A stretch of DNA of 64,000 nucleotides, taken from assembly GCA_021521415.1 (NCBI GenBank), contig JAIQDT010001126.1, positions 558,001 through 622,000 on the forward strand, given 5' to 3'. The notes under the pieces are model-generated. The model did not search any database and was not told the DNA's origin. It saw nothing but the letters and a program-made list of their open reading frames with translations. This stretch comes from Bidens hawaiensis (Eukaryota; Streptophyta; Magnoliopsida; Asterales; Asteraceae). Positions 23,775 to 35,206 of this stretch are shown here, in pieces. Numbering within the stretch: the first letter of the stretch is position 1; every line of letters starts with the position of its first letter. Made by a program: the position numbers and the translations under genes.

Positions 23775-24932
23775 TTACTCGATTTCCAATTTTTGTTTGT
23801 CTGCAAACTCACACAACTTCTCATTAAAAACAACCTGAGGATCTTTATGAATCAAGGCCCCATCTTCCCCATACGCATCCTTCAAGAACACAGCCCAATT
23901 CATCTCCGTCCCAGCCAAATAAAAACTCCTCGGCTGCTTCAACAACATCGCGTACGTATGCTTCGTAAGACTCAACTCCTCCTTAAACTCCACAATATGA
24001 TGAATCGAAGCCCGTTTCTCCAACGTCAAGCTCAAAAATTCATGAATCACACCAACCCTATACTTCTCCGCCTCCAACGTCCAAAGATCCAACTTCGCCC
24101 CATCCGAATAAGGCGACACAAGCGGAAGCGTGTTCAACATATTCAACTTCCGCTCATCTTGCTCACCCAAATCCAACAACTTCCCATGCTTCACCTTAAA
24201 CTGAAAAGCTCTCTTAACCCGGTCCTCATCAACAACAAACTCCCGCTCCAACGCACTCACCGCAAGATTCTCGTCCCACTTCACGAGCTCAAGAACCCGC
24301 TTCCCGTCCGCTTCAACAACCATGTTAAAATACTCCGGATAATTCCTAACCCGGTCTCTAAAATCCTCGGGTATCCCAAACAAAGCTCTACAATGATAAA
24401 TCTTACTTAACGGAATCCGCTTATTCGCGGACAACATCAACAACTTCCTAACAACCTCTATCCTATGCCCCTCCAATTCATTTAAAACCCGCTTCTCCTC
24501 CTCCAAATACTCATCCATCAAATCCGTAAACCCGAACCATATCTTATCGTTATCGTGACGGTACGTCTCGAACACGAGCGGGTGGCGTTGGAGGAACTTA
24601 AGAACTTTGCGCCCGCGGGGAAACCCGAGCTCCCGGTATAGTTTACCGGCTTCATCGAGACGGAGGACTTGTTGGGGTTGTTTGGAGAGATAGTCTTTGG
24701 TTTTGAGGAAGAATCTGAAGTGGGTGTCGCGTTTGAGGATGTTTTCGAAGTGTTGGATTCGTTCGGAATCGTGTTGGACGTGTTTGGTCCGTGGGGATTC
24801 GGGTTTCTTGCGTTTTTTGCGTAGTGATTTGGGGGTTTTGGTGATTAGGAATGAAGTGGAGTATGTACGGGAATTGGAATTAGGGTTTTTGATTGTGTTG
24901 GTAATGGTGGAGAATAAACGCCAAATTGCCAT
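23775..24932 (-). CDS. PORR-domain organelle RNA-binding protein (WTF1 family)
   Basis: Single-exon 385-aa protein. Residues about 1-35 (MAIWRLFSTITNTIK...TYSTSFL) are Arg/Ser/Thr-rich with few acids, like a mitochondrial presequence. A basic linker (SLRKKRKKPESPRTKH) follows. A Plant Organelle RNA Recognition domain covers about residues 55-370, with LKTKDYLSKQPQQVLRLDEAG, GFPRGRKVLKFLQRHP, IWFGFTDLMDEYLEEE, LMLSANKRIPLSKI, GIPEDFRDRVRNYPEYF and a C-terminal LLKQPRSFYLAGTEMNWAVF. Members of this family bind organellar RNA and support group II intron splicing. Length fits the family. The frame is open upstream to 25139, but that extension runs through the tRNA gene at 25030-25101, so the ATG at 24932 is the credible start. 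Which WTF paralogue it is, and hence its intron targets, cannot be decided here. Confidence 0.93.
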   Translation of the reverse strand: MAIWRLFSTITNTIKNPNSNSRTYSTSFLITKTPKSLRKKRKKPESPRTKHVQHDSERIQHFENILKRDTHFRFFLKTKDYLSKQPQQVLRLDEAGKLYRELGFPRGRKVLKFLQRHPLVFETYRHDNDKIWFGFTDLMDEYLEEEKRVLNELEGHRIEVVRKLLMLSANKRIPLSKIYHCRALFGIPEDFRDRVRNYPEYFNMVVEADGKRVLELVKWDENLAVSALEREFVVDEDRVKRAFQFKVKHGKLLDLGEQDERKLNMLNTLPLVSPYSDGAKLDLWTLEAEKYRVGVIHEFLSLTLEKRASIHHIVEFKEELSLTKHTYAMLLKQPRSFYLAGTEMNWAVFLKDAYGEDGALIHKDPQVVFNEKLCEFADKQKLEIE

Positions 24933-25029
24933 TGAAGAGTGATAAAGAGTTGTAAGGTGGTTCAGGTATTCATATCGGCGGCGTGTAGAGTGATAAGTCA
25001 CCGGAAAAGAAATGAAAAAAAATGAAAAT

Positions 25030-25101
25030 GCTGCTGCCCGGGATCGAACCGGAGACCTTTTGCGTGTAAAGCAAACGTGATAACCACTACACCACAGCAA
25101 C
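25030..25101 (-). tRNA. tRNA-Val (UAC)
   Basis: 72 nt with full cloverleaf. Acceptor arm GTTGCTG/CAGCAGC pairs with one G-U; A box TGGTGTAGTGG; anticodon arm TTTGC-TTTACAC-GCAAA giving anticodon UAC; T arm with GGTTCGATCC as B box. No intron. It is nuclear type and lies 97 bp upstream of the PORR start on the same strand. Confidence 0.95.
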
Positions 25102-26775
25102 TCGTTGGTTTGTTGAACACGGTTTATTTTTAACAACAAATGTTAGTTGTTGAACTACTATTGAAGATTTTAATTTTTAAATGCAGTTACTAAGCGAGAG
25201 TAGTAGTGTGAACTTGCCACCACTAATATTACAACTTGAAAGCTGTAACTCTTCAAGTTGGAATTGGTTCATGAACGGGAAGTAACTTACTAATGCCCAG
25301 GTAAGTTGCTGTTGAATGATTAATGAAGACCTTATCAGTACTGTTAAGTTAAGTTACAACTCTGAATAGTTAACGGGTTGTCTAACAAGCCTTACAAGGA
25401 GCTCTAGGAACTCTGAATAGTTGTTTAAACAACGAGTTACATTTACATACTATCAGTGCCAATATTGGCATATTGGCGGCGATGAAACAAATAATGGATT
25501 AGACTTTCTACTTTACTTTAGGAATTATTATTTTTTTTTTTTCAAAAAAAAAAAGGATTAAGAAATACTCATGGTAACCATTCAAGTCGGCGAAATTAGT
25601 AATATCATCCGTGAACGTATTGAGCAATACAATAGAGAAGTAAATATTGTAAATATCGGTACTGTACTTCGAAAGGTTATTGGACTATGTGGAAGAGAGG
25701 ATAGGACATATCATGAATTCTTACAGTGTTAGGATGCTTATAGATCTAGATCCATTTTCTTGGATCAATAATTGTCCATTGTAATATGTGACGATAAATG
25801 AAAAGGTTTAAAGTTGAAAGGAAAATATTTTGTTGTATTTTCATGATGATTTTCTATCTTTATCCGACTATAATCACAAACGTACATCTTTCTCTACACA
25901 TTATACGATTATGGTTCAATTCAAGGCGAAGCGATCCACGGTTTCCACAATATTCTACCAAGTATTTTCTTAAATACTCTTCATACAATATACAATATCT
26001 TAGTTCATACTATTATGAAGTCTCAGTTAAGGTTAAAATCGAAACTAACATATGTTACACTTGGAATTTGTAATATGGTTTAGCTATTTAATTATATCCA
26101 GGTATAATTTCCATTAGTTCTTGAAAATATTTTCATAAACATGCTAAATTTAAGGAGACATATGAGGAATGTCACTTCCTACTGACTTTCGGCCATTAGG
26201 TTTATAATAAAATAGAAAGAATACTTTTATGTGGCGACAAAGTTTCATGCACGACGTCTCCAACGTGTAGTCGCTAGTCCATTTTTCAAGCAAAGTAAAA
26301 AAAGAAGCTAGGATATGATATATGGGAATAGGTTGCTTTTATTTAGGAACCAGGATTTCAAAGGTAATGGTTTTTAAAATGAAATCCATCAATCATCAAA
26401 TAAATTAAGCATACCGAGTAGAATATTACTCATAGAGTAGGGTTTAGGGAGCCTTAAAATAGAGCCTATTCGATAGGATAAAGAAGTTGATTCTAACGAG
26501 ACTTTCTGAGTTTAAAGATACGAAAATATGCTAATAGCACTCCAAAAACATCCATATATCCGACATGGCCACTATTTTGCATCCCACTAGACTGATATTG
26601 CAAGTTCACACTCAACAATTCCAGTCTCTTACATGTATGTTGTTATTTAAATAGTAATTTATGAGTGACTGTATAAAAAAATTCAGTTTTGGGATTTGTT
26701 TTGATAGTACCGTAATTTATATCATACACAGGAATGCGTGACGACATACACAAGAATGCATGACGACAAGATTAA
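25102..26775. other. Gene-free stretch
   Basis: Contains a T13/A11 inverted homopolymer at about 25531-25554. The 91-codon plus frame at 25798 has no domain. Nothing else recognised. Confidence 0.4.
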
Positions 26776-27690
26776 GGTAAGTGGCAAATGGGTTGGGTTG
26801 GGTTGGGTTGGGTTGGGTTGGGTCGAAATGGGTTACGGTCGGAATGGGTCAATTAAAAAAAAGGTTGTTTTTGTTCGGGTTGGAACAAGTTAGGGTCAAT
26901 AGGTACGGGTCCGGGTTGAATGGGTCGAGGTCGGAACGGGTTTCGAGTCGTTATTTTTTTTGTTGAATGAGGACAACGGAGGAAACGTTTTAGTTTTTTA
27001 ACTTTTTTTTTGTTTTTGATTTATATTTTGAGTTATCCTTTTTTTATTAATTTTTTAGGGGTTTTTATTAAGATCTAAAACATATAAAAAAATTTTAAAA
27101 AAAATCATAACTCAAATTATAAATCAAAAACGAAAAAAGTAAAATAACAAAAACGTTTTCTCCGTTGTCCTTGTTCAACAAAAATAAACATATGAGATAT
27201 GAAGAAAAACCGAAAAGTCAACGAAAACGAAACAAAAAACCAAAACTTAATCGAATTGATCGAAACCAGAAAAATCGCCCAAAACGAAACTAAAAAACTG
27301 AAAACGAACAGAAACGAAACTGAACAAACCGACCAAAACGAAACAGAAAACCAAAAATGAATCCTAAATCGACCAAAAAACAAAAGAAACCGAGACCCAA
27401 TCCGTCCAGTGCGGATCTCGTGTCGGCTCGAAACCTGATATGAGCCAAAACCTAAACCTAACTAGTTCCAATCCAAAACCTAAACCGTCCAGTCCAAAAC
27501 TTGTTTCAACCCGAAACCTGCCACTTTTTCTTAAGACACAACTCGCATCAACGCATTTCTTTAAATTCGTCGACCAATTTTGACTCATTTTATTAAAATC
27601 TATTGCCTAAATCAACTCATGTGATTTTTAAGACAACCTAAATTGACTCATTGAAAATGGTTTATGTCAAGATTGACACCCTTTTAATGT
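26776..27690. mobile_element. Non-autonomous element with GGGTT repeats and a central foldback
   Basis: Begins GGTAAGTGGCAAATGGGTTGGG with five or more GGGTT units. The right end, read in complement, is AAGGGTGTCAATCTTGACATAAACC. The interior holds inverted arms 26961-27037 and 27107-27180 (TGTTGAATGAGGACAACGG against CCGTTGTCCTTGTTCAACA). Such GGGTT/CGGGT-rich elements recur at 51336 and 59221. Edges and superfamily are uncertain. Confidence 0.5.
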
Positions 27691-28545
27691 AAGTGTTCAT
27701 ATTAAAAAATTTTAAAAAATTTACAATATTTACATTTTTAGACTAGTTAGAACATTCACTATATTTTTTTATCTTCGCAATCTCTCAAAGAGTGTTGCTA
27801 AATGTATCCCCGTCATACCTTTTTTCTTTTTACTGAATTTACTTTCCTCCTAAGCTTATCAAATTCTCTTAATATTAGTTGCCTACATTTTAGTTGCTTC
27901 AACATCTTTTTACTTAATATTCTTCACTCCATATATCAAATTAAAAACCACTAAAATGCTATTATTAAACTATCTTTATTATTAGTAATATTGTAAATAT
28001 TTTTTTTAATATTTATAATATCAGTCACACATATATATAGTTTTGTAAATATAATAACGAATCGACACTGATAATAATAAATATTATTATTAATATCAAG
28101 AACAATAAACATAATAAGAGAAAACAATAAAATAATAATAACTTATCATTTTTTATTTAATATTTTAAGGTTGTTGCTAGATGTAACATTTTTCTCTCAT
28201 TTTTACTAAACATGCCACATTCCTTAAATTTCGCATTTATATGATTCAAGCCTTTGTTGTTGTTGGTTTTTTGGGTCATTTTGTTATTTTTTATTAACAT
28301 TTTTTTAATATTAATGTAATATGGGTGACCGAATATATGACAAGCAGGGAAGATAGGTACGTTTAGCCTAATTATGTTACTCTTATGACTTAGCTCAAAC
28401 TTCGTAACTCATTTGGATTAGGTTTTACAGTAATCAAGTTTCCCATATTCAAGTTTTTAATTTATTAACCGAAGCCAATGAAGATCGATCTAATTAGCTG
28501 AAGATCTTGTATCTTTTTAAGGTCAATGTCAATAATGATCCTGCG
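27691..28545. other. AT-rich gene-free stretch
   Basis: Nothing recognised. Confidence 0.4.
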
Positions 28546-29265
28546 CAGGGGCGGATCCATCATATAAATGGCCGGGTTTCCTGGAATCACCCGAATATCG
28601 AAATAACAGTGTGTTGATATATAGAAAAGAAAACAATATAGTGAACCACCTTATAACTTAGAAGGGAACCATCTTGATTAAACTGTTGGTCTGCTGGATA
28701 ACCCCGTGAGTTGTTTAACTGATGTTCACATGTTTAAATCTGTTTTACACTACCCTTTTATGCAGTTTTTTAGGTTTCATAAATCAAAAGATTTAAACAC
28801 ATATATATATATATATAATTACAAACACCACTATATGCCTTTCTCTCTTCTCCACCACGATTACACAGGCGGTCAGGCGCCACACTTCCTTCCTCTGGTA
28901 GTCTGGGCAGCCGGTCGACCACTGATCACTGTCATCCATTGCAGGCTCGTGCCTTTCTCCGGTAGCCTTCCTCCAGCCTTGCTAGTTGCTACTCTTCCTT
29001 GAATCCTTCGACCGTGACAATGAGTTTAGATTCATTTGTTAATTATTATTCATATTGTAATTAATTGTTAGGTTCATTTGTTAATTGTTAAGTTATTTGT
29101 TAAATTTTATATTATAATTAGCAAATTAAACCGGTGATAAAGCATTATTATGTAATGAACCCACCCGAATCGTCGAACCGACCCAAAATTTTTATATCTG
29201 ATTCCATAAAATTTAAGCATTTAAAACTAGTGCACCTGATTCTTGAATCTGTCACTGATCTTGTG
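28538..29265. mobile_element. Non-autonomous hAT element with 8-bp target duplication
   Basis: Ends CAGGGGCGGATCCA at 28546 and, in complement, CAGTGACAGATTCAA at 29257. Flanks ATCCTGCG (28538-28545) and ATCTTGTG (29258-29265) match except for two C/T transitions, as expected of an old, methylation-decayed 8-bp duplication. The body is 712 bp without transposase; a 98-codon frame at 28706 has no domain. Confidence 0.75.
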
Positions 29266-29430
29266 TTTGCATAATTTTGGTGCATTTAAAGTTAAACCAC
29301 TTTTTTATAAATAAAATTGTAAAATAATAAGAACTTCAGAATTTAGATCATTATCCGAATGTTTATTTTATGAATGCTTTGAATATTTCTCTAGGGTTTG
29401 TATTTATTTATGTCATATATTTTTTTTTTG

Positions 29431-29770
29431 TTACTCTCTTTATATCAAATTAAGGGTTAAGTTACAAGGGTTGAGTTATTCTACAAAGGCCAATAAAAAT
29501 AAGAAGTGCGAGAAGCCATAATTAATTGACATGTGTCAAGTATGGACAAAATGAAAAAGGGTATAAAAGTAATAATACACATTTTCTCTCTACATATGCA
29601 AATCACATGTTAATTCCCCACTTATTTTTAAACGTCAATAACTTTTTTCATATGATATTTTTTTTAAAAATAAATTTCACCATAATAAAAGCGATTTTTT
29701 ATCTTTAATGAGAGTATGATTTTGTTATATAAAAATAAAAAACATTTACGTCATTGTGTCTTTTTTGCTT
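29431..29770 (+). repeat. Dispersed repeat A, copy 1 (Helitron-like)
   Basis: Homologous to 59928-60250 on the same strand: shared GACATGTGTCAA/CATGTCAATTCC, CTCTCTCTACA-ATGCAA, the TTTATCTTTAAT block, GTTATATAAAAATAAAAAAC and a following CATTGTGTC motif. No coding. Confidence 0.6.
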
Positions 29771-29934
29771 ACCATTGTGTCTTTCTGTTTGCCCATCACC
29801 GCCACTCACCATCATCAACCACCATTACTTCCTGCCGCCCACCACCCGCCATTGCAACCACCATCACCGTCGTTGCCTCTCACCACAATCATTGTTACCG
29901 CCACCATTTGCGAGAAATGTGACAAATTAGCAAA
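29771..29934 (+). repeat. CCACC/CATCACC low-complexity tract
   Basis: ACC-CAC-rich simple sequence downstream of repeat A. Frames here are compositional artefacts. Confidence 0.5.
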
Positions 29935-30618
29935 AAAGTGTGTTTTTATTACTTATTAATACTATATTCAATAAACAATAACGAGTTGTCATAAACTTGT
30001 AGCAAACTTAGCACAAAAATTGCTACAATGTTGCCACAAAAGTGTGGTTTCATTATTAATAGTTTTTATATTCAATAAATAACACAAGTTGTGGGAAACT
30101 TGTAGCAAACTTTACAAATTTAGCCACAATTTTGCCACAAATTTGTGTTTATTACAAACTTGTAGTAGATTTTGTAGCAAAATTTGCCAGCACTCCGACT
30201 ATTTTACCACACAAGTATGGTTTCATTATTATTAGTTTTTATATTTAATAATTAGTAAAAAGTTGCCGAAAAATTGTAGCAGACTTTGCAAGTTTTGCCA
30301 CCATTTTGCCACAAAAGTTTGATTTTTATAATATATTATAGTTTTGTAACAAATTTGTAGCAAAATTTGCAAGCATTCTGTCCGTTTTTCCACAAAAGTG
30401 TGGTTTTATTATCAATAATTAATACACAGTTGCCGGAAACTTGTAGCAAACTTTGCAAGTTTTGCCACAATTTTTCCACAAAAGTGTGGTTATTTCAAAA
30501 TTGTAGCAAAAGTGTAGCAAAATTACCTGTGTTCCGACTATTTTCCTACAAAAGGGTGTTATTTTATTTGTATGTTGATTTTCGTATTCTGAAGGTTATT
30601 ATTTAATAAATGATTAAA
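29935..30618 (+). repeat. Divergent tandem array, about 170-180-bp period, split by the gypsy insertion
   Basis: Repeated blocks: AACTTGTAGCAAACTTTGC, TTTTGCCACAA and CCACAAAAGTGTGGTTTCATT. The last recurs at about 30036, 30208, 30394 and 30477. The same composition resumes at 41146-41340 (GTGGGAAAATTGTAGAAAAGTTTTG), so the array was cut by the element at 30624-41140. Confidence 0.65.
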
Positions 30619-30623
30619 CTAAT

Positions 30624-33223
30624 TGTCACACCCTCAAAATCCACTAACGGAGTTTTACCGTCAGAGGGTGTGAACTAACAGGATCGGAATAATCAGTTAT
30701 AATCAAACCATAAAAACGTTTAAATGAAAATAAGTGCGGAAGCGTAAAACCATAGAAACAACGTTACGTCACGCATGACGATTTAAAACCAAGGATAACA
30801 GTTAAAAGTAAGTTTGCATAGTTAAAAGTTTTTCAAGCAATGCATGTTCCTAAACCGCGCGCCCGCCTCGGCTACCTGAGAATAACATACTAAAAGTGTC
30901 AACACAAGGTTGGTGAGTTCACAAGTTATATAAAGATAAATCGTTTAGCGTTTGCGTTCAGCGTTACAGCGTTTTGCGTTACAGCGTTACCAGATAGTGT
31001 TATGTCAAATTATATATCGATAGGTAGCTAGTCTATACAACAAGTATTACTAAGTGTTCGACACCGAAGCTGACTCGTTTATTAAGTGCCTTGTCACCAG
31101 GTCCTCCAGACCATGGTACGTGTTAGCCAAAATTACACCCGCTCGACCTCCAGTCGAGTTTAGCGTTGGGTGGGGTTTGTCAAACCCAGTAGTACTACTC
31201 AACAGTGACTCGCTATTCTAAATATTAACCGGTTCGATGTGTAGGACTTCAAATGTTTCGTTTGCCACTTAGCCTTTACAAGTGATATATAATTTATAAC
31301 AAAATCTTAAATGCGTTGTGGAGTATGTTATCTCCCCCAAGTGAAAAGCGTTTGAAAACAGTTTAAAGAGGGGAAAGTGAAACTCACTGTTTGCGAAGAA
31401 TTTCCCAAAATAAATCACCAAGATGCGCGTCACCGAAAGACTCTCTCTAACGTTCTAAAACAACAAAGAGATTTTTCTAAGTGTCGGAATATTATCGAGT
31501 CTCTAGACCCGGCACATAATACCTATGCACATAACATGTTTCGTGTTTCGTTTGTGAATCGTGTGTGACTTTTAACAAGTGTTTTTGTGACACATTATAT
31601 GTGTAAGCAATCATATACGTGTCATGTATTCATAACGTACGTTACTAGCAATTATTCCCCGTAAGGGCATTTTGGTCAACAAATAACAATTAACTAGCCA
31701 TTATTCCCCATGAGGGCAATTTGGTCAAATCATGGCAATCAATCAGCAATTATTCCCCGCAAGGGTATTTTGGTCAAAACATAACAATTATATAACAAGT
31801 ATCATGTTTCATGCATTTTTACACAACTCAGCAGCTAGTTTCACCGAGACAGAAATCCTACTAGAAAGATTGTACTATTTCACCGATCATAGCATCTCAA
31901 TTAATTTACCAAAAATCATCACAGAAGCACATATGTCTTAGGTTTCCAGAACCTATTTTATTACATTTTTATTCCTCACAGTTTTCTCACAATCATCAAA
32001 TCATTACATCAAACTCATAACAGTCAAATTCATGCGCAACCGAATTTTATTTGCAATTCCCGTTAAACGAAAAATCCAATAAATGCAAGACCACTTGGGT
32101 TAGGTTTCTAACTCAATAAGTCAACTTACAGAAGTGGAACCAACCCAATTTGTCTCGTAGTTCATGAGATATAACATTTACAAAACAACCTAACAGCAGG
32201 TCTAAAAGCTCAGCTTTGCACAACGTTTTTGTAAAATCATAAAAGTAAACTTCTACTTATCCAAAAATTACAAATTTATACTTTATAGAAACTAGACTCA
32301 ACCTAGTTTACTGTAGTACCAATAATCTCAATCAATTTTCACGTTTACACTTCGTTACAGTCACTTAAACATCATATACACATTCTGTCCAGAAACTGTT
32401 TGCATCCAAACTCAACATATTAACAATCTATGAACTATCATGCATTCATATGACCCTCTAGACTCCATAAACACCATCCATGCACATCAATTACATATTA
32501 CATACTTGATTAGGGTTTGTGTTTGAACTCAAATCAAAGACACAACAATTTACATGCAACAAGATTCAATCTAGTTATCAAATCATTATCCAAATAACAA
32601 CAATCATAATAACTATACACACACACCAAAATCGGCTGCTAGGGTTTACAATTAACCCAACAAACATCAAAATCAATTAACAAGGATGTGAAGGATGATC
32701 AATTATACCTTCCTAGCACCTAGTTCTTCAATCAAACACTTGATTTGATGGTTGAATGTGTGTATAGAGTGGACGGCAGCCAAGGGAAGTGGGGGTGGGG
32801 TTTCCGATCGGACTTGTGTGAGAAGCAAGAATAATAAGTTAGGGTTTGTGGTTAATGATATATTTATAAACATACAAGTTACACTCAAGTCCCTCCACTT
32901 TCCAATTGTTGTTTTTCTAACTTAAATAACTAGTTTACATCTTGAGTTAACGTTTATAACCTTGTTATCACATAACACATAAGTCTAACACATAATTATC
33001 ACATAATTACTGTTTTGACGTTTTTCGTTTATTTATCAGTCGTTTGCGTCAACTCGTTTGCGTTTCGGTGCAATTCCCGAAAGACTACACATGTAGTAAG
33101 TGTTAAGCGTCATTTAAACCCTAGTTTAAATGTATTGAAGTGTGCGTTATAGATTTAGTGATCTTAAGTTTGAATTGACGGAGTTGAGTTAACGGAGTTA
33201 ACCTGAAATTGACGATTGTCACA
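30624..33223 (-). repeat. 3' LTR of the young gypsy element
   Basis: Plus strand starts TGTCACACCCTCAAAATCC and ends GACGATTGTCACA. It includes three tandem copies of a roughly 50-bp unit with ATTATTCCCC-N-AGGGCATTTTGGTCAA near 31648, 31700 and 31749. Confidence 0.95.
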
Positions 33224-33367
33224 TCATTCCCATGTTAAAGAATTTTCGTCCCGAAAATTTGAGTCAAGTCGTGATGAGTGTCTGAAAAAGTAAGAAAAAT
33301 TTTCAGTTTGTCATATCATCCCCTAGTAGGAAGAAATTTCGTCCCGAAATTTAATTCATACCTCCGG
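33224..33367 (-). other. 3' untranslated end and polypurine region, with internal duplication
   Basis: The minus strand reads CATGGGAATGA directly before the LTR. A related block TAGGGGATGATATGACA lies about 85 bp further inside, each next to a TTTCGGGACGAAA-type palindromic motif. The LTR-proximal copy is the functional position. Confidence 0.6.
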
Positions 33368-35206
33368 TTATGTCTGACGGTTTGCCGAGTTTCGCGGTTT
33401 TCTGTGTTTGGTTAGCCCTTCAAAAAGGTGAGGATACTTTTTCATCATTTGATCCTCGCGTTCCCACGTGAACTCCGGTCCACGTCTCGAGTTCCAACGA
33501 ACTTTAACGATTGGAATTTTGCTGTGCTTGAGCGTTTTGGTTTCCCAATCCAAAACCTCGACTGGTTCCTCAATGAAACGTAACTGTTCATCAACTTGCA
33601 GTTCCTCCAAAGGAACTACTTGGGTTTCATCGGACAGGCATTTCTTCAAATTGGACACGTGGAATACATTGTGTACGCCACCGAGTTCTGTTGGTAGGTC
33701 CAGTCGGTACGCCACCGGACCAATGCGCTCAGTTATCCGGTAAGGACCAACATACCGTGGGTTGAGTTTGTTTCGCTTACCAAAGCGAACCACACCTTTC
33801 CAAGGTGAGACTTTGAGTAACACTCGATCGTTCACTTGAAATTCGAGGGGTTTTCGGCGTTTGTCGGCGTAACTCTTTTGGCGATCTCGTGCTGCTGCCA
33901 TGCGATTTCGGATTTGAACAATCTTTTCCGAAGTTTCGAGTACCAGTTCTGGACCAGTGATTTGGCTGTCACCCACCTCTGCCCAGCAGAGTGGTGATCG
34001 ACACTTCCGTCCGTACAGCGCTTCAAACGGCGCTGCCTTAATACTTGCGTGGTAGCTGTTATTATACGAAAACTCTACCAAAGGTAAGTGGGGTTCCCAA
34101 CTTTTTCCGAAATCCAAAACGCATGCACGCAACATATCCTCCAGGGTCTGAATAGTTCGTTCACTTTGCCCATCCGTCTGAGGATGGTATGCTGTGCTCA
34201 TATTAAGACGGGTGCCTAGTGCGCTTTGCAGCGACTTCCAAAAGTGCGAAGTGAAACGAGAATCTCGATCGGAAATGATCGAGACAGGCACTCCGTGTCT
34301 AGACACCACTTCTTTCATGTAAACACGAGTTAGTCTTTCCATTTTGTCCGATTCCTTAATCGCTAAGAAGTGTGCAGACTTAGTCAACCGGTCTACGATC
34401 ACCCAGATGGTATCGCATCCCATCGGTGTCTTAGGTAAACCCGTGATAAAATCCATTGAGATGTGTTCCCATTTCCACATTGGGAGTTCCGGTTGTTGCA
34501 GTAGACCAGATGGTTTCTGGTATTCTATCTTGACTCTGGCACAAGTCAGGCATTTGCTCACGTAGGTGGCAATGTCGGCTTTCATGTTCGGCCACCAGTA
34601 AAGTGCCTTTAAATCATGATACATTTTATCTGAGCAAGGATGGATAGAATATCGGGACTTGTGAGCTTCGTCCATCACTAGAGTCCTCAACTCTCCGTGC
34701 CGTGGAACCCAAATCCGGTTCTCAAAATATCGGACCCCGTCCGATCTGGTTTCAAGTTGCTTGTTCATGCCCCGCATGAGTTCCGATGGAAGATTGTCAT
34801 CTTTCAAAGCTTCAAGTTGCGCATCGCGAATCTGATCGGGTAAGCTGGCATGAATCGTGAGTTGCAATGCTCTCACCCGTCTGGGTTTATCTGTTTCTTT
34901 TCTGCTGAGGGCGTCGGCCACCACATTGGCCTTGCCAGGGTGGTACTTGATGGCACAATCGTAATCCTTGAGCAGCTCGACCCAACGACGCTGTCGCATG
35001 TTCAGCTCCTTCTGATCGTAGATATGTTGGAGACTCTTGTGGTCGGTGTAAATGCTAAACTTGGTACCGTACAAGTAATGCCTCCATATCTTAAGGGCGA
35101 ACACCACAGCTTCAAGTTCCAAATCATGGTCGTGTAGTTCTTCTCGTGAACCCGTAGTTGTCGAGAGGCGTAGGCTATAACCTTCTCGAGTTGCATCAGC
35201 ACACAA
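33368..35206 (-). pseudogene. RNase H, integrase and chromodomain part of gypsy Pol
   Basis: One open frame of 612 codons whose first 25 or so are out of the true frame. RNase H C-half: [29 protein letters not shown] and ADALSRK. Integrase: zinc finger [11 protein letters not shown]...CLTCARVK, core with [19 protein letters not shown] and the glutamate in DGQSERTIQ (D, D, E all present). C-terminal [19 protein letters not shown] is the GPY/F module. It ends in [19 protein letters not shown]...YPHLF, a degenerate chromodomain as in Tekay/Del. A frameshift near 35125-35135 separates it from RT, so the polyprotein cannot be made intact. Confidence 0.9.

Noticed and set aside
23754..24410. 218-codon plus-strand ORF
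   Set aside because: Antisense of the PORR coding sequence, low-complexity composition.
24933..25139. N-terminal extension of the PORR ORF by 69 codons
   Set aside because: It translates through the tRNA-Val gene; the ATG at 24932 is followed by a plausible organelle presequence.
28706..29002. 98-codon plus ORF as a gene
   Set aside because: Lies within a non-autonomous hAT element, no domain.
31377..31941. Two short ORFs repeated identically at 39294-39858
   Set aside because: They lie inside the two LTRs of one young element, so their identity reflects LTR duplication, not conserved coding.
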